NCBI GenBank assembly: GCA_004010275.1
Contig: RBWT01000027.1
Coordinates: 1 to 56,190 of the forward strand
Length of the DNA: 56,190 nucleotides
DNA from: Streptomyces huasconensis
Lineage (GTDB): Bacteria; Actinomycetota; Actinomycetes; Streptomycetales; Streptomycetaceae
Direction of reading: 5' to 3'
A model generated the notes under the pieces. The model saw only the letters and a program-made list of their open reading frames with translations. It was not told the origin of the DNA and searched no databases. Shown here piece after piece: positions 17,105 to 26,529 of the stretch. A program made the position numbers and the translations under genes. How positions within the stretch are numbered: the first letter of the stretch is position 1; each line of letters opens with the position of its first letter.

Positions 17105-17113
17105 GGGGTCGGA

Positions 17114-17142
17114 GGGGAACCGGCCTCCGAGGCCGGTTCCCC
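17114..17142. terminator. 13-bp perfect hairpin downstream of the second tetR
   Basis: GGGGAACCGGCCT, loop CCG, AGGCCGGTTCCCC: a perfect 13-bp stem 75 bases after the tetR stop. There is no U-run, as is usual for Streptomyces terminators. Because it lies between a candidate promoter element and the next gene, attenuation is also possible. Confidence 0.55.
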
Positions 17143-17182
17143 GTGAACGCGCGCTTGTCATCGCAGAGGAACGGGGAAATCC

Positions 17183-17386
17183 GTGAAAGTAGCGGTGGTT
17201 GGAGCCGGCGGCATCGGCGGCAGCTTCGGCGGCCGTCCCGCCCCAGCCGGGCATGACGTTCAGTTCGTCGCGAGGGGACCCCATCCGGCGCCCCTCCGAT
17301 ACGACGGGCTCACCGTCGAGGGCCCGACGGGCGTCTTCGGTGGCTTCCCCGCCGCCGGGCGCCGCGCCGAGGCGGGTGCTGCATGA
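17183..17386 (+). pseudogene. Ketopantoate reductase (PanE/ApbA) N-terminal fragment
   Basis: A 67-residue frame starting MKVAVVGAGGIGGSFGGRPA, clearly the NADP-binding GxGxxG start of a ketopantoate-reductase-type protein, with HDVQFVARGPH and YDGLTVEGPTG. It stops at 67 of an expected 300 or so residues. Its stop overlaps the ATG of the reductase gene (ATGA at 17383-17386), so it may survive as a translated leader that couples expression of the next gene. Whether it was truncated by deletion or is a small protein in its own right is open. Confidence 0.6.
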
Positions 17387-18441
17387 CGCCCCACACCGAA
17401 GCGACCCGTACGGACGGCTCCCGTACCGGAGCCGCTGAGACCTCCGTGGACCTGGCCATCGTCGGCGCCGGACCCGCCGGCCTCTACGCCGCGTACTACG
17501 CCGGTTACCGGGGTCTGTCGGTCGCGGTGATCGACGCACTGGACGAGCCCGGCGGCCAGGTGTCCGCCCTGTACCCGGAGAAGCTGCTGTACGACGTGGC
17601 CGGGCACCCCGGCATCAAAGGACGTGACCTGGTCGACAACCTGCTGCGGCAGGCCGAACCCTTCGACACCACGTACCTCCTGGGCCGCACGGCCGTCGAC
17701 CTGACCCCACGGGGGACCGGCTGGGTGCTCGGCGCCGACGATGGCACCCGAGTGCTCGCCGGCGCGGTGGTGATCGCCGCGGGGCTCGGCCGGTTCGTCC
17801 CCCGCAAGTTGCCCTGCGCCATCCCGTACGAGGGCAGGGGCGTCGCCTATCACGTGCCGCGGCTCGACGCGCACGCCGGACGGGACGTGGTGGTCGTGGG
17901 CGGCGGTGACAGTGCCGTCGACTGGGCGCTGGCCCTGGCCCCGATCGCCCGGAGCGTGACCTTGGTGCACCGCCGGGGGACCTTCCGCGCCCACGACTAC
18001 AGCGTGCGGCAGCTGTTCGCCTCGTCCGTACGGGTCCTCACCGACGCTCAGGTCGTCGCCTGCCACGGCGGCGACCGGCTGGAACGGGTCGAGGTCCGTG
18101 CCGGCGAGGAGACGCTGACGCTTCCGGCCGGTGCACTGGTCGCGGCGCTCGGCTTCACCTCCGGGCTCGGCCCCGTCGCCGACTGGGGCCTTGAGCTCGA
18201 ACACCGCCGCGTCCGCGTCGACCAGTCCATGCGGACCAATCTCGCCCAGGTGTATGCCGTCGGCGACGGCTGCGCCTACCCGGGCCGGGTCCCGCTGATC
18301 TCCGTCGGCTTCGGCGAGGCGGGGACCGCCGTCAATCACGCGGCGGTGGCATTGCGGCCGGGGGAGCGGCTCGCCCCCGAGCACTCGTCCGACACCCGCC
18401 CCGAGGCCGTCCTCCCCGTCCCGGAACCGGTCCTCGCGTAA
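17383..18441 (+). CDS. Ferredoxin-NADP+ reductase (thioredoxin-reductase-like type)
   Basis: A 352-residue flavoprotein. DLAIVGAGPAGLYAAYYAGY binds FAD, VVVVGGGDSAVDWALALAPI binds NADPH, LVHRRGTFRAH follows, and VYAVGDGCAYPGRVPLI is the C-terminal FAD motif. The CxxC of thioredoxin reductase is absent, and GGQVSALYPEKLLYDVAGHP is the signature of type-2 ferredoxin-NADP reductases. It sits directly before a [2Fe-2S] ferredoxin and a diiron desaturase-like gene, so the three form a plausible electron chain: NADPH, reductase, ferredoxin, oxygenase. Confidence 0.88.
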   Translation: MTPHTEATRTDGSRTGAAETSVDLAIVGAGPAGLYAAYYAGYRGLSVAVIDALDEPGGQVSALYPEKLLYDVAGHPGIKGRDLVDNLLRQAEPFDTTYLLGRTAVDLTPRGTGWVLGADDGTRVLAGAVVIAAGLGRFVPRKLPCAIPYEGRGVAYHVPRLDAHAGRDVVVVGGGDSAVDWALALAPIARSVTLVHRRGTFRAHDYSVRQLFASSVRVLTDAQVVACHGGDRLERVEVRAGEETLTLPAGALVAALGFTSGLGPVADWGLELEHRRVRVDQSMRTNLAQVYAVGDGCAYPGRVPLISVGFGEAGTAVNHAAVALRPGERLAPEHSSDTRPEAVLPVPEPVLA

Positions 18442-18498
18442 GCCGTGACCACCTCAGAGGTACACGACGTCAACCTGCCCAGAGGGGGCTTGGAAGCA

Positions 18499-18795
18499 AT
18501 GATCCTCCGCACACTCACCCTCATGCCCGACGGCGTGGAGATAGCCCTTCCCAAGGGCTCGGCGCTGACAGACATCGAGCTCGAGACCTCCGAGCCGCTG
18601 ATTCCCTTCGGCTGCCGGTCGGGAGCCTGCGGTGCCTGCGTCGTCGAGGTCATCGACGGCTCGGACGCCCTCGGGGAGATCGACCCCGAGGAGATCGACT
18701 TCCTGGAGGACCTGGGTTGGGCGGACGGCAGCCACCGGCTCGCCTGCCAGTGCCGCCTCCTGGATTCCGCGACCGTACGTGTCGTGGAGAACTAG
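18499..18795 (+). CDS. [2Fe-2S] ferredoxin
   Basis: A 98-residue plant/bacterial-type ferredoxin: PFGCRSGACGACVVEV supplies three cluster cysteines (C-x4-C-x2-C) and HRLACQCRL the fourth. ATG 18499 gives MILRTLTLMPDGVEIALPKG, the usual ferredoxin beginning; an in-frame GTG at 18445 would add an unconserved leader with no ribosome-binding site. It would carry electrons from the adjacent reductase to the diiron enzyme encoded next. Confidence 0.88.
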   Translation: MILRTLTLMPDGVEIALPKGSALTDIELETSEPLIPFGCRSGACGACVVEVIDGSDALGEIDPEEIDFLEDLGWADGSHRLACQCRLLDSATVRVVEN

Positions 18796-18806
18796 CGCGC
18801 CAAAGC

Positions 18807-18842
18807 CTCCCCGTACCCCACAGACGACTCCCCGTACCCCAC
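18807..18842. repeat. 15-bp direct repeat in the ferredoxin-desaturase gap
   Basis: CTCCCCGTACCCCAC occurs at 18807-18821 and 18828-18842 (21-bp period) in the 237-base gap between ferredoxin and desaturase genes. The rest of the gap shows no promoter or hairpin that I can support. Confidence 0.55.
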
Positions 18843-19032
18843 CAACGATCCGAGCCTTCCAGACGGCCCTGACCTGGAGCTGACTGCCCGGGGAACGCAC
18901 CCAGCCGGCCGGGAGGTGCTGAGCCCGCCCTCGGCGTTCGTGCGGATCGCCGGGGCGCGCGACCTTCCGCTGCTCGGTCGGTGACCGCCTCCAGTCCGGC
19001 TCCCCTCGCTCCCCCCACCTCGAGGAGTTCTC

Positions 19033-20277
19033 ATGTCCGTGATCAACTCAGCAGCGCCCCTCGCCCGCCGCGACAGGGACGGGACCGGGACCGAGACCGC
19101 CCAGGACCCGCGGGAGAGCATGAGCGCGCTCCCCCGACCGTTCCAGTACCCCCTGACGCTCCTCACCGGAAAGCCCCTTCCCGAGCAGCGGCCCCTCCGC
19201 TGGACGCCCACCTTCCACCTGGTGACCGCGACCACGTCGCTGGTGCTGGGATTGCTCGTCAGCATCCTCGGCTACGCGCTCGGCGGCACCGGCCTGCTGT
19301 TGCTGCTGCCCGGGTGGGCGGTGACCCTGCACGGCATGCGCAACCTCCGGATGATGATCTACCACCAGTGCTCGCACCGGAACATGTACCGCAACCGGAA
19401 GCCCGACAAGGCCATCGGCCATGCCATATCGAGCCTGCTCGTCATCCAGAACTTCGCGCGCTACAGCCGGGAGCACGTCGCCGACCACCACGCCACCGGC
19501 CACATGACGCTGCAGGACCCCACGGTCCAGGCGTTCCTGGTCAGCCTCGGCATGCATCCCGGGATGACCCGCCGCCAGATGTGGCGCCGGCTCCTGCTGA
19601 AGCTGGTCTCGCCGCGCTTCCACTTCGCCTTCGCCGTCTCCCGGGTGCTGTCGTTCTCGAAGGGGTCCGCCCGCAGCGAGAAGGTCATCGCGCTCGCGTT
19701 GTACGGCACGGCCGTCACCGCCACCATCCTCACCGGTACGTGGCCGGCGCTCCTCCTGGTCTGGTTCGTTCCGCTCGTCCCGCTCTTCCAGATCAGCAAC
19801 ACCCTGCGGCTCTGCGTCAAGCACACCTTCCCCGTGGCAGGCCTGACGGACCGGCGCAGCCGGGCGTACTTCACCTCCCTCACCAACGCGATCTTCATCG
19901 GCGACCGTGCCCCGTCGGCCGCGTTGCCCGCCGGGCGGCGCGCCCTCGCCTGGGGCCGCTGGACGCTGAGGCTGCTGTTCGTGCACGCCCCGTCCCGCTA
20001 CCTGGTGCTGACCGGTGACACCGTCGTCCACGACTACCACCACCGTCACCCGCGCAGCACGGACTGGTCCAACTATCTCTTCGCCCGCCAGCGGGATGCC
20101 GAAGAGGCGGCGGCGGCAGGGGACCCCAACCGGCCGCCCTACCACGAGGTGTGGGGCCTGGTGCCCGCGATCAGCCACGTCTTCGACTCGCTGTCCGTCG
20201 CCGACGCCGAGGAGTTCAACGTGAACCGTCTCAAGTCCGTCAGCAAGCGCGAACTCTTCGCCGCGTTCGACGACTGA
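19033..20277 (+). CDS. Fatty-acid-desaturase-like diiron oxygenase (membrane)
   Basis: A 414-residue membrane enzyme with all three histidine boxes: YHQCSH (HxxxH, about residue 114), REHVADHHATG (HxxxHH, about 152) and VHDYHHRHP (HxxHH, about 335). Hydrophobic pairs lie at residues 60-95 and 235-260. Such FADS-like enzymes use two irons and O2 to desaturate, hydroxylate or epoxidise substrates, taking electrons from ferredoxin. The substrate is unknown: neighbours suggest a small amino acid or its derivative rather than a lipid, but a role in acyl-chain modification of the butyrolactone signal is also possible. GAGGAG precedes ATG 19033. Confidence 0.85.
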   Translation: MSVINSAAPLARRDRDGTGTETAQDPRESMSALPRPFQYPLTLLTGKPLPEQRPLRWTPTFHLVTATTSLVLGLLVSILGYALGGTGLLLLLPGWAVTLHGMRNLRMMIYHQCSHRNMYRNRKPDKAIGHAISSLLVIQNFARYSREHVADHHATGHMTLQDPTVQAFLVSLGMHPGMTRRQMWRRLLLKLVSPRFHFAFAVSRVLSFSKGSARSEKVIALALYGTAVTATILTGTWPALLLVWFVPLVPLFQISNTLRLCVKHTFPVAGLTDRRSRAYFTSLTNAIFIGDRAPSAALPAGRRALAWGRWTLRLLFVHAPSRYLVLTGDTVVHDYHHRHPRSTDWSNYLFARQRDAEEAAAAGDPNRPPYHEVWGLVPAISHVFDSLSVADAEEFNVNRLKSVSKRELFAAFDD

Positions 20278-20335
20278 GAACCCGGGCCCCGGCCGTCCGT
20301 TTCCTCCCGCCTCCTCTCGATACAGGAATTCATCG

Positions 20336-20803
20336 ATGCGGATCACCTCTCACCAGGAACCGACTGCTCGTACGGTCATCCTCGGCGTCGCCGCCAGCGA
20401 CAGCCACGCCGTGGCCAACCACCTCATCGCCTACTCGCTGCGCGGCCTGGGTTTCGACGTCGTCAACCTCGGCACCTGCACCCCCGTCGAGGAGTTCGCC
20501 GAGGCGTGCGTCCGCCACCCCGACGCCGAGGCCGTCGTCATCGGCAGTCTCAACGGCCACATCCACGAGGACCTGCGAGGGCTCGACCGGGCCAAGCAGT
20601 CCGGCCGGATCACCTGCCCCGTGATCGTCGGCGGCAACTTGTCGGTCGGCAGTCACAAGGGCGGCACCTCGCACGACCGTCTCTACGCCGCCGGCGTGGA
20701 CCACATCCTGAGCGACCCGGCCGAACTGCCGGGCCTGCTGGACGCGTTGCGCGCCGAGCGGGCGGGCGCCGCCGCGAACCGCACCGGACTGGCGGCTTCA
20801 TGA
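20336..20803 (+). CDS. Glutamate mutase (methylaspartate mutase) small, cobalamin-binding subunit
   Basis: A 155-residue B12-binding domain protein. [20 protein letters not shown] carries the cobalamin-ligating His in DSHAVA, where the family motif is DxHxxG: the Gly is Ala here. [31 protein letters not shown] and [13 protein letters not shown] follow the GlmS/MutS order, including the SxL and GG motifs. Together with the next gene it would form the glutamate mutase converting L-glutamate to (2S,3S)-3-methylaspartate. Its stop overlaps the start of the large subunit (ATGA), which ensures stoichiometric synthesis. Confidence 0.85.
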   Translation: MRITSHQEPTARTVILGVAASDSHAVANHLIAYSLRGLGFDVVNLGTCTPVEEFAEACVRHPDAEAVVIGSLNGHIHEDLRGLDRAKQSGRITCPVIVGGNLSVGSHKGGTSHDRLYAAGVDHILSDPAELPGLLDALRAERAGAAANRTGLAAS

Positions 20804-22290
20804 GCCTGTCCGCGTTCCCGGGGTTCCCGGGGTTCCCGGCCTTCCCGGCGCACGGCAGTGCACCCCCCTCCGACCCCGCCGCGACGCCGACGCCCGCCGA
20901 GTCCGCCGCGTACATCACCTCGCTGGGCAAGCCCACCGCGGCCGAGGTCCTCGACCGGTGCCGCGCGCGGGGCAGGGTGGCGATCCAGCCGCGGTGCGGC
21001 GTCGGCGGGCACGAGGAGATGAAGGCGCTGCTGGCCACCCTGGAAGCCGAGGCGGCACCCGACATCCTGACCCTCACCATCGACTCGCACACCCGCCTGC
21101 TGCGGTTCGAGGAGGCGCTGCGCACCCTCAACCTGCGCCCCGCCGACCTCAACGGCTACCCGATGGTGGCGCACGGCTGGCGGCGCGGCCGTGAGCTGAA
21201 CGAGCTGATCGAGGCCCCCCTCGAGATCCGGCACGGCTCCCCGGACGCCCGCATCCTGTTCGATGTCTCCGTGGCCTCCGGCATCACCTCCTTCGAGGGC
21301 GGCGGGATCTCGTACAACCTGCCCTACTCGAAGGCCGTCCCGCTCGCCGAGTCCCTCGGTGCCTGGCAGGACGTGGACCGGCGCTGCGGGGAGCTGGCCG
21401 AGCACGGAGTCGTCATCGACCGCGAGCTGTTCGGGACGCTCACCGCCGTCCTCGTGCCGCCCTCCATCAGCCTCGCCATCAGTGTCCTGGAGGCGGTCCT
21501 CGCCGCCCGCGCCGGTGTGCGCTGCATCTCCGTGGCGTACCCGCAGGGCGGCCATCTCGCCCAGGACGTCGCGGCCCTGCGGAGCATCCCGGTGCTGGCC
21601 GAGCGCTACCTCCCGGCCGGGGTCACCGTCCACGCGGTGCTCCACGAGTTCATGGGCGTCTTCCCCCGGCAGCGGGACAACGCGGAGGACCTCATCTTCT
21701 ACGGCGCGCTGGTCGCCCGGCTCGGTGGCGCGTCCAAGCTGATCACCAAGACCCATCAAGAGGCGTACGGGATACCGGACACGGCCGCGAACGTGGAGGG
21801 CCTGCGGCTCGCCGACCGCGCCAACTCGCCGCTCCTCGACTTCATCACCGTCGACGACGACCAGGTACAGCGGGAGATGACGTGGATACTCGACGAGGTC
21901 GCCGACCTCGTCGAGCCGCTTCTGGAACGCGCGGACCTGATCGAGGCGATCATCGAGGCGTTCGCGGAGGGCCGGCTCGACATCCCCTTCAGCGCCAGCC
22001 GGTACGCCCGCTCCGACCTCATACCCCGGCGCGACCCCTCCGGCGCCATTCGCTACCTGTCGACGGGCGAGCTGCCGTTCTCCTCGGCCCACGTACGCCG
22101 CAACACCGAGCTGCTGCACGCGGTCGACGGCCCGGACCCGGCCCTGGACGCGCTGATGCGGGGTCTCACCGGCGACATCAACCACTTCCGCCACGTGTTC
22201 CAGGAGGAGGAGCCGGCCACGCCCGCGCCCCGCTCCGCCCCCAGACCCGTCTCCGCCGCCCGTACCCCCCCAACAGAGGAACCGATCTGA
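20800..22290 (+). CDS. Glutamate mutase (methylaspartate mutase) large, epsilon subunit
   Basis: A 496-residue TIM-barrel subunit. [108 protein letters not shown] and [14 protein letters not shown] are characteristic of MutE/GlmE. The N-terminus carries a Phe-Pro-Gly repeat (GFPGFPAFP) of unknown use, and the C-terminus a Pro-rich tail. In secondary metabolism such mutases supply 3-methylaspartate, for example for friulimicin and vicenistatin. It is coupled on both sides (ATGA before, TGATG after). Confidence 0.87.
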   Translation: MSLSAFPGFPGFPAFPAHGSAPPSDPAATPTPAESAAYITSLGKPTAAEVLDRCRARGRVAIQPRCGVGGHEEMKALLATLEAEAAPDILTLTIDSHTRLLRFEEALRTLNLRPADLNGYPMVAHGWRRGRELNELIEAPLEIRHGSPDARILFDVSVASGITSFEGGGISYNLPYSKAVPLAESLGAWQDVDRRCGELAEHGVVIDRELFGTLTAVLVPPSISLAISVLEAVLAARAGVRCISVAYPQGGHLAQDVAALRSIPVLAERYLPAGVTVHAVLHEFMGVFPRQRDNAEDLIFYGALVARLGGASKLITKTHQEAYGIPDTAANVEGLRLADRANSPLLDFITVDDDQVQREMTWILDEVADLVEPLLERADLIEAIIEAFAEGRLDIPFSASRYARSDLIPRRDPSGAIRYLSTGELPFSSAHVRRNTELLHAVDGPDPALDALMRGLTGDINHFRHVFQEEEPATPAPRSAPRPVSAARTPPTEEPI

Positions 22291-23248
22291 TGCGAGCCGT
22301 CCACGTCACCGAGGCTGGAGCCCCCTCAGCCCTCACCCCCACGGAACTCCCCGAACCGGCGGCCCTCCCCGGCCACGTCGTCGTCCGCAACGCCGCCGTC
22401 GGACTCAACTTCATCGACGTCTACTACCGCAACGGCACCTACCCGGCGCCGTACCCCCTCATCCCCGGCCAGGAGGCCGCCGGCACCGTCACCGCCATCG
22501 GCGAGGGCGTGGACGACTTCCGCCAGGGAGACCGCGTCGCCTACGCGACCCAGCTCGGCGCGTACGCCGAGTACACCGCCGTCCCCGTGGGCAAGCTGGT
22601 GCCCGTTCCCGAGACGGTGTCCCTGGACGACGCGGCCGCGCTCATGCTCCAGGGCCTCGCCGCGCACTACCTCAGCCACACCACGCACCCCGTGGCGGCA
22701 GGAGAGACCGTCGTCGTGCTCGCCGCCGCCGGCGGCCTGGGCCAACTGCTCGTGCAGCTGGCCGCACACCGGGGCGCGCAGGTCGTCGCCGTCGCCTCCA
22801 GCAAGGAGAAGCGGGAGGCCGCCCTGGCGGTCGGCGCCCAACACGCCGTCCCCTACGAGGGGTTCGCGGACGCCGTGCGGGAACTCACCGGCGGTGAGGG
22901 CGCGCACGTGGTCTACGACTCGGTCGGCGCCGCCACCTTCGAGACCAGCGTCAAGGCGCTGCGCCGGCGCGGCACGCTCGTCGTCTGCGGCCTGTCCAGC
23001 GGCCCCGTGCTCGACGTGGAGCTGCTGCGCACGTCCGGCTCGCTCCATCTCACCCGCCCCACTCTCGCCGACCACGTGCCGGACGCCCCGTCCCTGCGGG
23101 CCGCCGCCGCGGAGCTGTTCCGCTAGCGCGCGCCGAGGGCGTCGTCCAGCCGAACGTGCGGGCGCGGCTGCCGCTGGCCGAGGCGGCGCGGGCTCACCAG
23201 TTGCTGGAAGGCCGCGGGACCACCGGAAAGGTGCTGCTCACCCCATGA
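22290..23248 (+). CDS. Quinone-oxidoreductase-like MDR enzyme (frameshifted near 23125)
   Basis: The first 278 residues are an NADPH:quinone oxidoreductase/zeta-crystallin-type MDR protein: GLNFIDVYYRNGTYP, PGQEAAGTVTAIGEGV, AAAGGLGQLLVQLAAHRGA (cofactor loop) and VVYDSVGAATFE. No zinc ligands are seen. The frame stops at 23126, but the missing C-terminal 40 residues (RARLPLAEAARAHQLLEGRG, then KVLLTP) continue in another frame to a TGA at 23246-23248, which overlaps the next ATG. One indel around 23125 restores a normal 320-residue protein, so a sequence error is likely. It may reduce an unsaturated intermediate of the methylaspartate-derived pathway. Confidence 0.75.
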
Positions 23249-24208
23249 GTGTCGAGACCGGAACGAGCGCGGGCACGGGTACGGAGGTGGCTGCGGGCGT
23301 GCGTTCCGCCGGGGCATCGGGCCGCCGGGGCATCGGTGTGGTCCCGGCCCCCGTCCTGATGCTCATCGGCATGGTCAGCACCCAGCTGGGCGCGGCCTTC
23401 GCCAAGCAGCTGTTCGGCACGGTCGGCCCGGCGACGGTGACCCTGATGCGGCTCGGCTTCTCGGCCCTGGTGCTCCTGCTGTGGTGGCGGCCCTCCCTGC
23501 GCCTCGACCGGCGCACGGCGGGTGCCGTGGCCGCCTTGGGCGTCGCCATCGCGGGCATGAACATCTGCTTCTACCTGGCCATGGCCCGGATGCCGGTGGG
23601 TGTGGCACTCACCGTGGGCATGGCGGGTCCGCTCGCGTCGCGGCCTGTCCTCGCGTCGGGCCGGGGACCGGCTGTGGATCGTGCTCGCGGCCCTCGGCAT
23701 CGCGCTGCTCGGCTGGCAGGGCGGCGCGTCGGGCCTCACCGGTCTGCTGATCGCCCTCGCCTGCGCCGTCTTCTGGGGCTCGTACGTGCCGCTGTCGGCC
23801 AGGGTCGGGGCGTTGCTGCCCGGCGGTGGCGGACTGGCGCTCGCCATGGCCTTCGGCACGCTGTGCTCGCTGCCCGCCGGGATCGCGGAGGGGGCGCAGA
23901 CACTCGTCCGCCCCGAGGTCCTGGCCTTCGGTTTCGGCGTCGCGATGCTGTCCTCGCTCGTTCCCTACACCTGCGAGATGGAGACCCTGCGCCGGGTGTC
24001 GGCCCTGGTCTTCGGCGTGCTGCTCAGCCTGGAACCGGCGATCGGCGCCCTGGTCGCCCTGGCCGTCCTGCAGGAGACCCTCTCACCGGCCCAGGTGGCC
24101 GGCCTGATCGCGGTCGTCGTCGCCTCGATCGGTGTCATCCGCGGCTCCCGCAAGGCCCCGGCCCCCGTCCCCTCTCCCACGCTCCCGAAAGGAACTCAGC
24201 AGCCATGA
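23245..24208 (+). CDS. EamA/DMT-family exporter (frameshifted near 23640)
   Basis: A ten-segment drug/metabolite transporter. The N-terminal EamA repeat (PAPVLMLIGMVSTQLGAAFA, GPATVTLMRLGFSALVLLLW, VALTVGMAGPLA) is in one frame up to about 23640. The second repeat (WIVLAALGIALLGWQGGASG, LEPAIGALVALAVLQETLSP) is in the next frame to the TGA at 24206-24208. The join needs one extra or two missing bases. RhtA-like DMT proteins export amino acids, and its place between mutase genes and a decarboxylase suggests it exports the pathway product. Start and stop both overlap neighbours (ATGA). Confidence 0.75.
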
Positions 24209-25715
24209 TCTCCACCGGCAGGAACGCAGCCCTGGCGGGCCGCCCGGAGGGCCTGGAGCAGCTCAGCAGCCTGTTGGACACGGTGCTCGGCACCCTCGGC
24301 GACGCCGCCCTCAAGCGGGGAGGCCCGCTCGCGCCCGGTGGACCCCAGGCGGCCGTCGCGCGGTGGACGAGGTCCTGGGCGGCGGCCGCTTCCTCGCCGA
24401 CGAGCCCAGCGCACAGCGGGTGACAGAGCTGTTCGAGGCGTACGCCGCATGGGCCGTCGACCTCACCCACCCCTCGGCCGCGGCCCGGATGCAGTGCGCG
24501 CCGACCGCCGCGTCCGCCGCCGCCGAACTGCTCGCCGCCACGCTCAACCAGTCCCTGCACGCCTGGGAGAGCGGCCCGTTCGCGCTGGAGCTCGAGCGGC
24601 GGCTCATCCAGGAGATGGCCTCTCTGGTCGGCTTCGGCGCGGAGGCAGGCGGGACCCTGACGCCCGGGGGCTCCATCTCGAACCTGATGGCCCTGCTGTT
24701 CAGCCGGGACCGTGCCCTGAAGGACACCGGAGAGGTGTCGGCGACGGGACTCGCGGGCCGCCAGGTGCGCCCGCGCGTCCTGTGCTCCGCGGCCGCCCAC
24801 TTCTCGGTCGCACGGGCCGCGGGTTTCCTCGGGCTCGGCCGCTCCGCCGTGGTGAAGGTGCCGGTGGACGACCGAGGCCGCATGATCGCCGACGAGGCCC
24901 GCCGGATCGTCGAGGGCTTCGACGCCGATGAGGTCCCCGTCGCCATCGTCGCCACGGCCGGCACCACCGACCATGGCTCCTTCGACCCGCTGCCGGAACT
25001 CGCGGACCTGGCCGCCGAGTACGGGACATGGCTGCATGTCGATGCCGCGTACGGCATCGGCGCGCTGTTCTCACCCAAACTGGCCCCGCTCCTGGACGGC
25101 CTCGGGCGGGCCGACTCGGTCGCCTTCGACCTGCACAAATTCGGCTGGACCCCGGCCTCGTCGAGCGTGGTCGTGGTCCGCGACCGGCGGCACATGGAGT
25201 GCCTCGACGAGCAGGCCGTCTACCTCAACCCCTCCGACGACGAGGCCCTGGGCTTCACCGCCCTGCTCGGTACCTCGCTCCAGACCACCCGCCGCTCGGA
25301 CGCCCTGAAGATGGCCGCCACGTTCCTCACGGTCGGCCGCGAGGGCATGGGCGCCTGGGTGGAGGCCTGCCACGACCAGGCGCGCTACGCCGCGAGCGTG
25401 ATCGCTGCCACCGACGGCCTGGGGCTCGTGGCAGACCCCCTGCTCACCACCGTCATCTTCCGCTGCGTCCCCGAAGAGGGGACCTCGGTGGCAGACGAGA
25501 ACGCCTGGAACGCGGCCGTGCGCCGCAAACTGATGGCGGACGGCCGGGCCCTGCTCGCCCGTACGAAGATCACCGGCCCGGACGGCACACCGTCGGTCCA
25601 TCTGAAGCTGGTCTTTCTCAACCCGACGACGACCGAGGACGACATCGACACCCTGCTCACGGACGTCACGGCCGCGGCCCGGGAGACCGCGGGGCAGGGG
25701 GCGACGCAGAACTAG
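24205..25715 (+). CDS. PLP-dependent group II amino-acid decarboxylase (frameshifted near 24355)
   Basis: About 500 residues. MISTGRNAALAGRPEGLEQL begins in one frame; after about 24355 the rest follows in another. One missing G in the GCGCGG at this point would give AAVDEVLGGG and rejoin them. TLTPGGSISNLMAL, AAHFSVARAAGFLGLG, VATAGTTDHGSFDPLPELA, LHVDAAYG and VAFDLHKFGWTPASSS (PLP lysine in HK) are group II decarboxylase motifs. Next to glutamate mutase genes it could act as a 3-methylaspartate decarboxylase (as proposed for VinO), giving 3-aminoisobutyrate; aspartate, glutamate or diaminobutyrate are alternatives. Confidence 0.8.
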
Positions 25716-25732
25716 AAGACGCAGAACGAGAA
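25703..25732. repeat. 15-bp tandem duplication over the decarboxylase stop
   Basis: GACGCAGAACTAGAA is followed immediately by GACGCAGAACGAGAA. The TAG in the first copy is the decarboxylase stop codon, and the second copy has lost it by one change. This may mark a recent slippage event at the edge of the island. Confidence 0.6.
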
Positions 25733-25888
25733 GGGGTATGGGGGCAGGCCGCAGGAGCCCCCCCGGGCCCATCGGCCGCCTGCTCCGACCGGAGGACTGC
25801 TCCCTCACCCGCCCGGCGGAGCCCGGCCCCGCCACTCGCGCCTCCGTGACGACGGCGCCCGCCGCCGCCCCCGCGACAGCATCACCCC

Positions 25889-26410
25889 ATGCTGAGAATC
25901 ACCGCCCTGCCCGACGTCCCCCGCTGGGCCGTCCTCGCCGCCCACGCCGTGCCCTGGATCACCCTGCCCTCCGGACTCTGGCGGGTGGCCCTGGTGGCCG
26001 GGCTGCCCGTGGCCGCGGAGGAGCAGCGCGGCACCGGCGAGGCCGTGTACATCCTGCTGCTCAGCCTGGTGTCCGAGGGGCTGGCGTGGCTCACGCTCGG
26101 TCTGGTGCGCGGGTGGGGTGAGGTCGTGCCCGGGTGGGTACCCGTGATCGGCGGGCGGCCGGTGCCGACGCTGGCGGCGGTCGTGCCCGCCCTGCTCGGG
26201 GCCGCCGGTCTGTTCGGCCTGCTGGGCTGGGCCTGCTACGCACAGATCGCCGGATTGGGGGCCGAATCGGGTGTGACGGACAGTACAGCGCAAAGCGCAT
26301 TGCTCGTGCTTTGCTATATACCGCTGATCGCCTGGCCGCCCTTGCTGACGGCGGTCGCCCTCGCCTACTACAGGCGCCGGACGGCCTGCGCATCCCCCGA
26401 GGCGGCGTGA
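25889..26410 (+). CDS. Hypothetical four-helix membrane protein
   Basis: A 173-residue hydrophobic protein with four predicted membrane segments (about residues 12-35, 50-73, 90-118 and 130-160) and a short basic tail (YYRRRTACASPEAA). No enzyme or transporter motif is recognisable. No ribosome-binding site precedes ATG 25889. It lies between the island operon and the nucleoside salvage genes and belongs obviously to neither. Confidence 0.6.
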   Translation: MLRITALPDVPRWAVLAAHAVPWITLPSGLWRVALVAGLPVAAEEQRGTGEAVYILLLSLVSEGLAWLTLGLVRGWGEVVPGWVPVIGGRPVPTLAAVVPALLGAAGLFGLLGWACYAQIAGLGAESGVTDSTAQSALLVLCYIPLIAWPPLLTAVALAYYRRRTACASPEAA

Positions 26411-26529
26411 AAGTTTACCCACCCCGATCAGCGGCCATGCGCCACGAGGCCACTATTTCTTCCCCTATCGGGCTGAACTTTTGTTGATCGTGGGTTAGTT
26501 GGCCGTTGCATCGCCCTACCCTTCAGAGG

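Noticed and set aside
18807..18842. Repeats as a CRISPR or iteron array
   Set aside because: Only two 15-bp copies, no further units and no cas or replication genes.
12845..25715. Mobile element carrying the island
   Set aside because: I looked for integrase, transposase, tRNA or direct-repeat borders and found none; the island reading rests only on gene content and remembered synteny.
13726..25715. Full PKS/NRPS antibiotic cluster
   Set aside because: No ketosynthase, adenylation or carrier domain is present in the window; the set is small-molecule metabolism plus signalling.
25738..26121. Possible small gene after the decarboxylase
   Set aside because: Proline/Arg-rich translation without motifs and overlapping the better-supported membrane protein frame.
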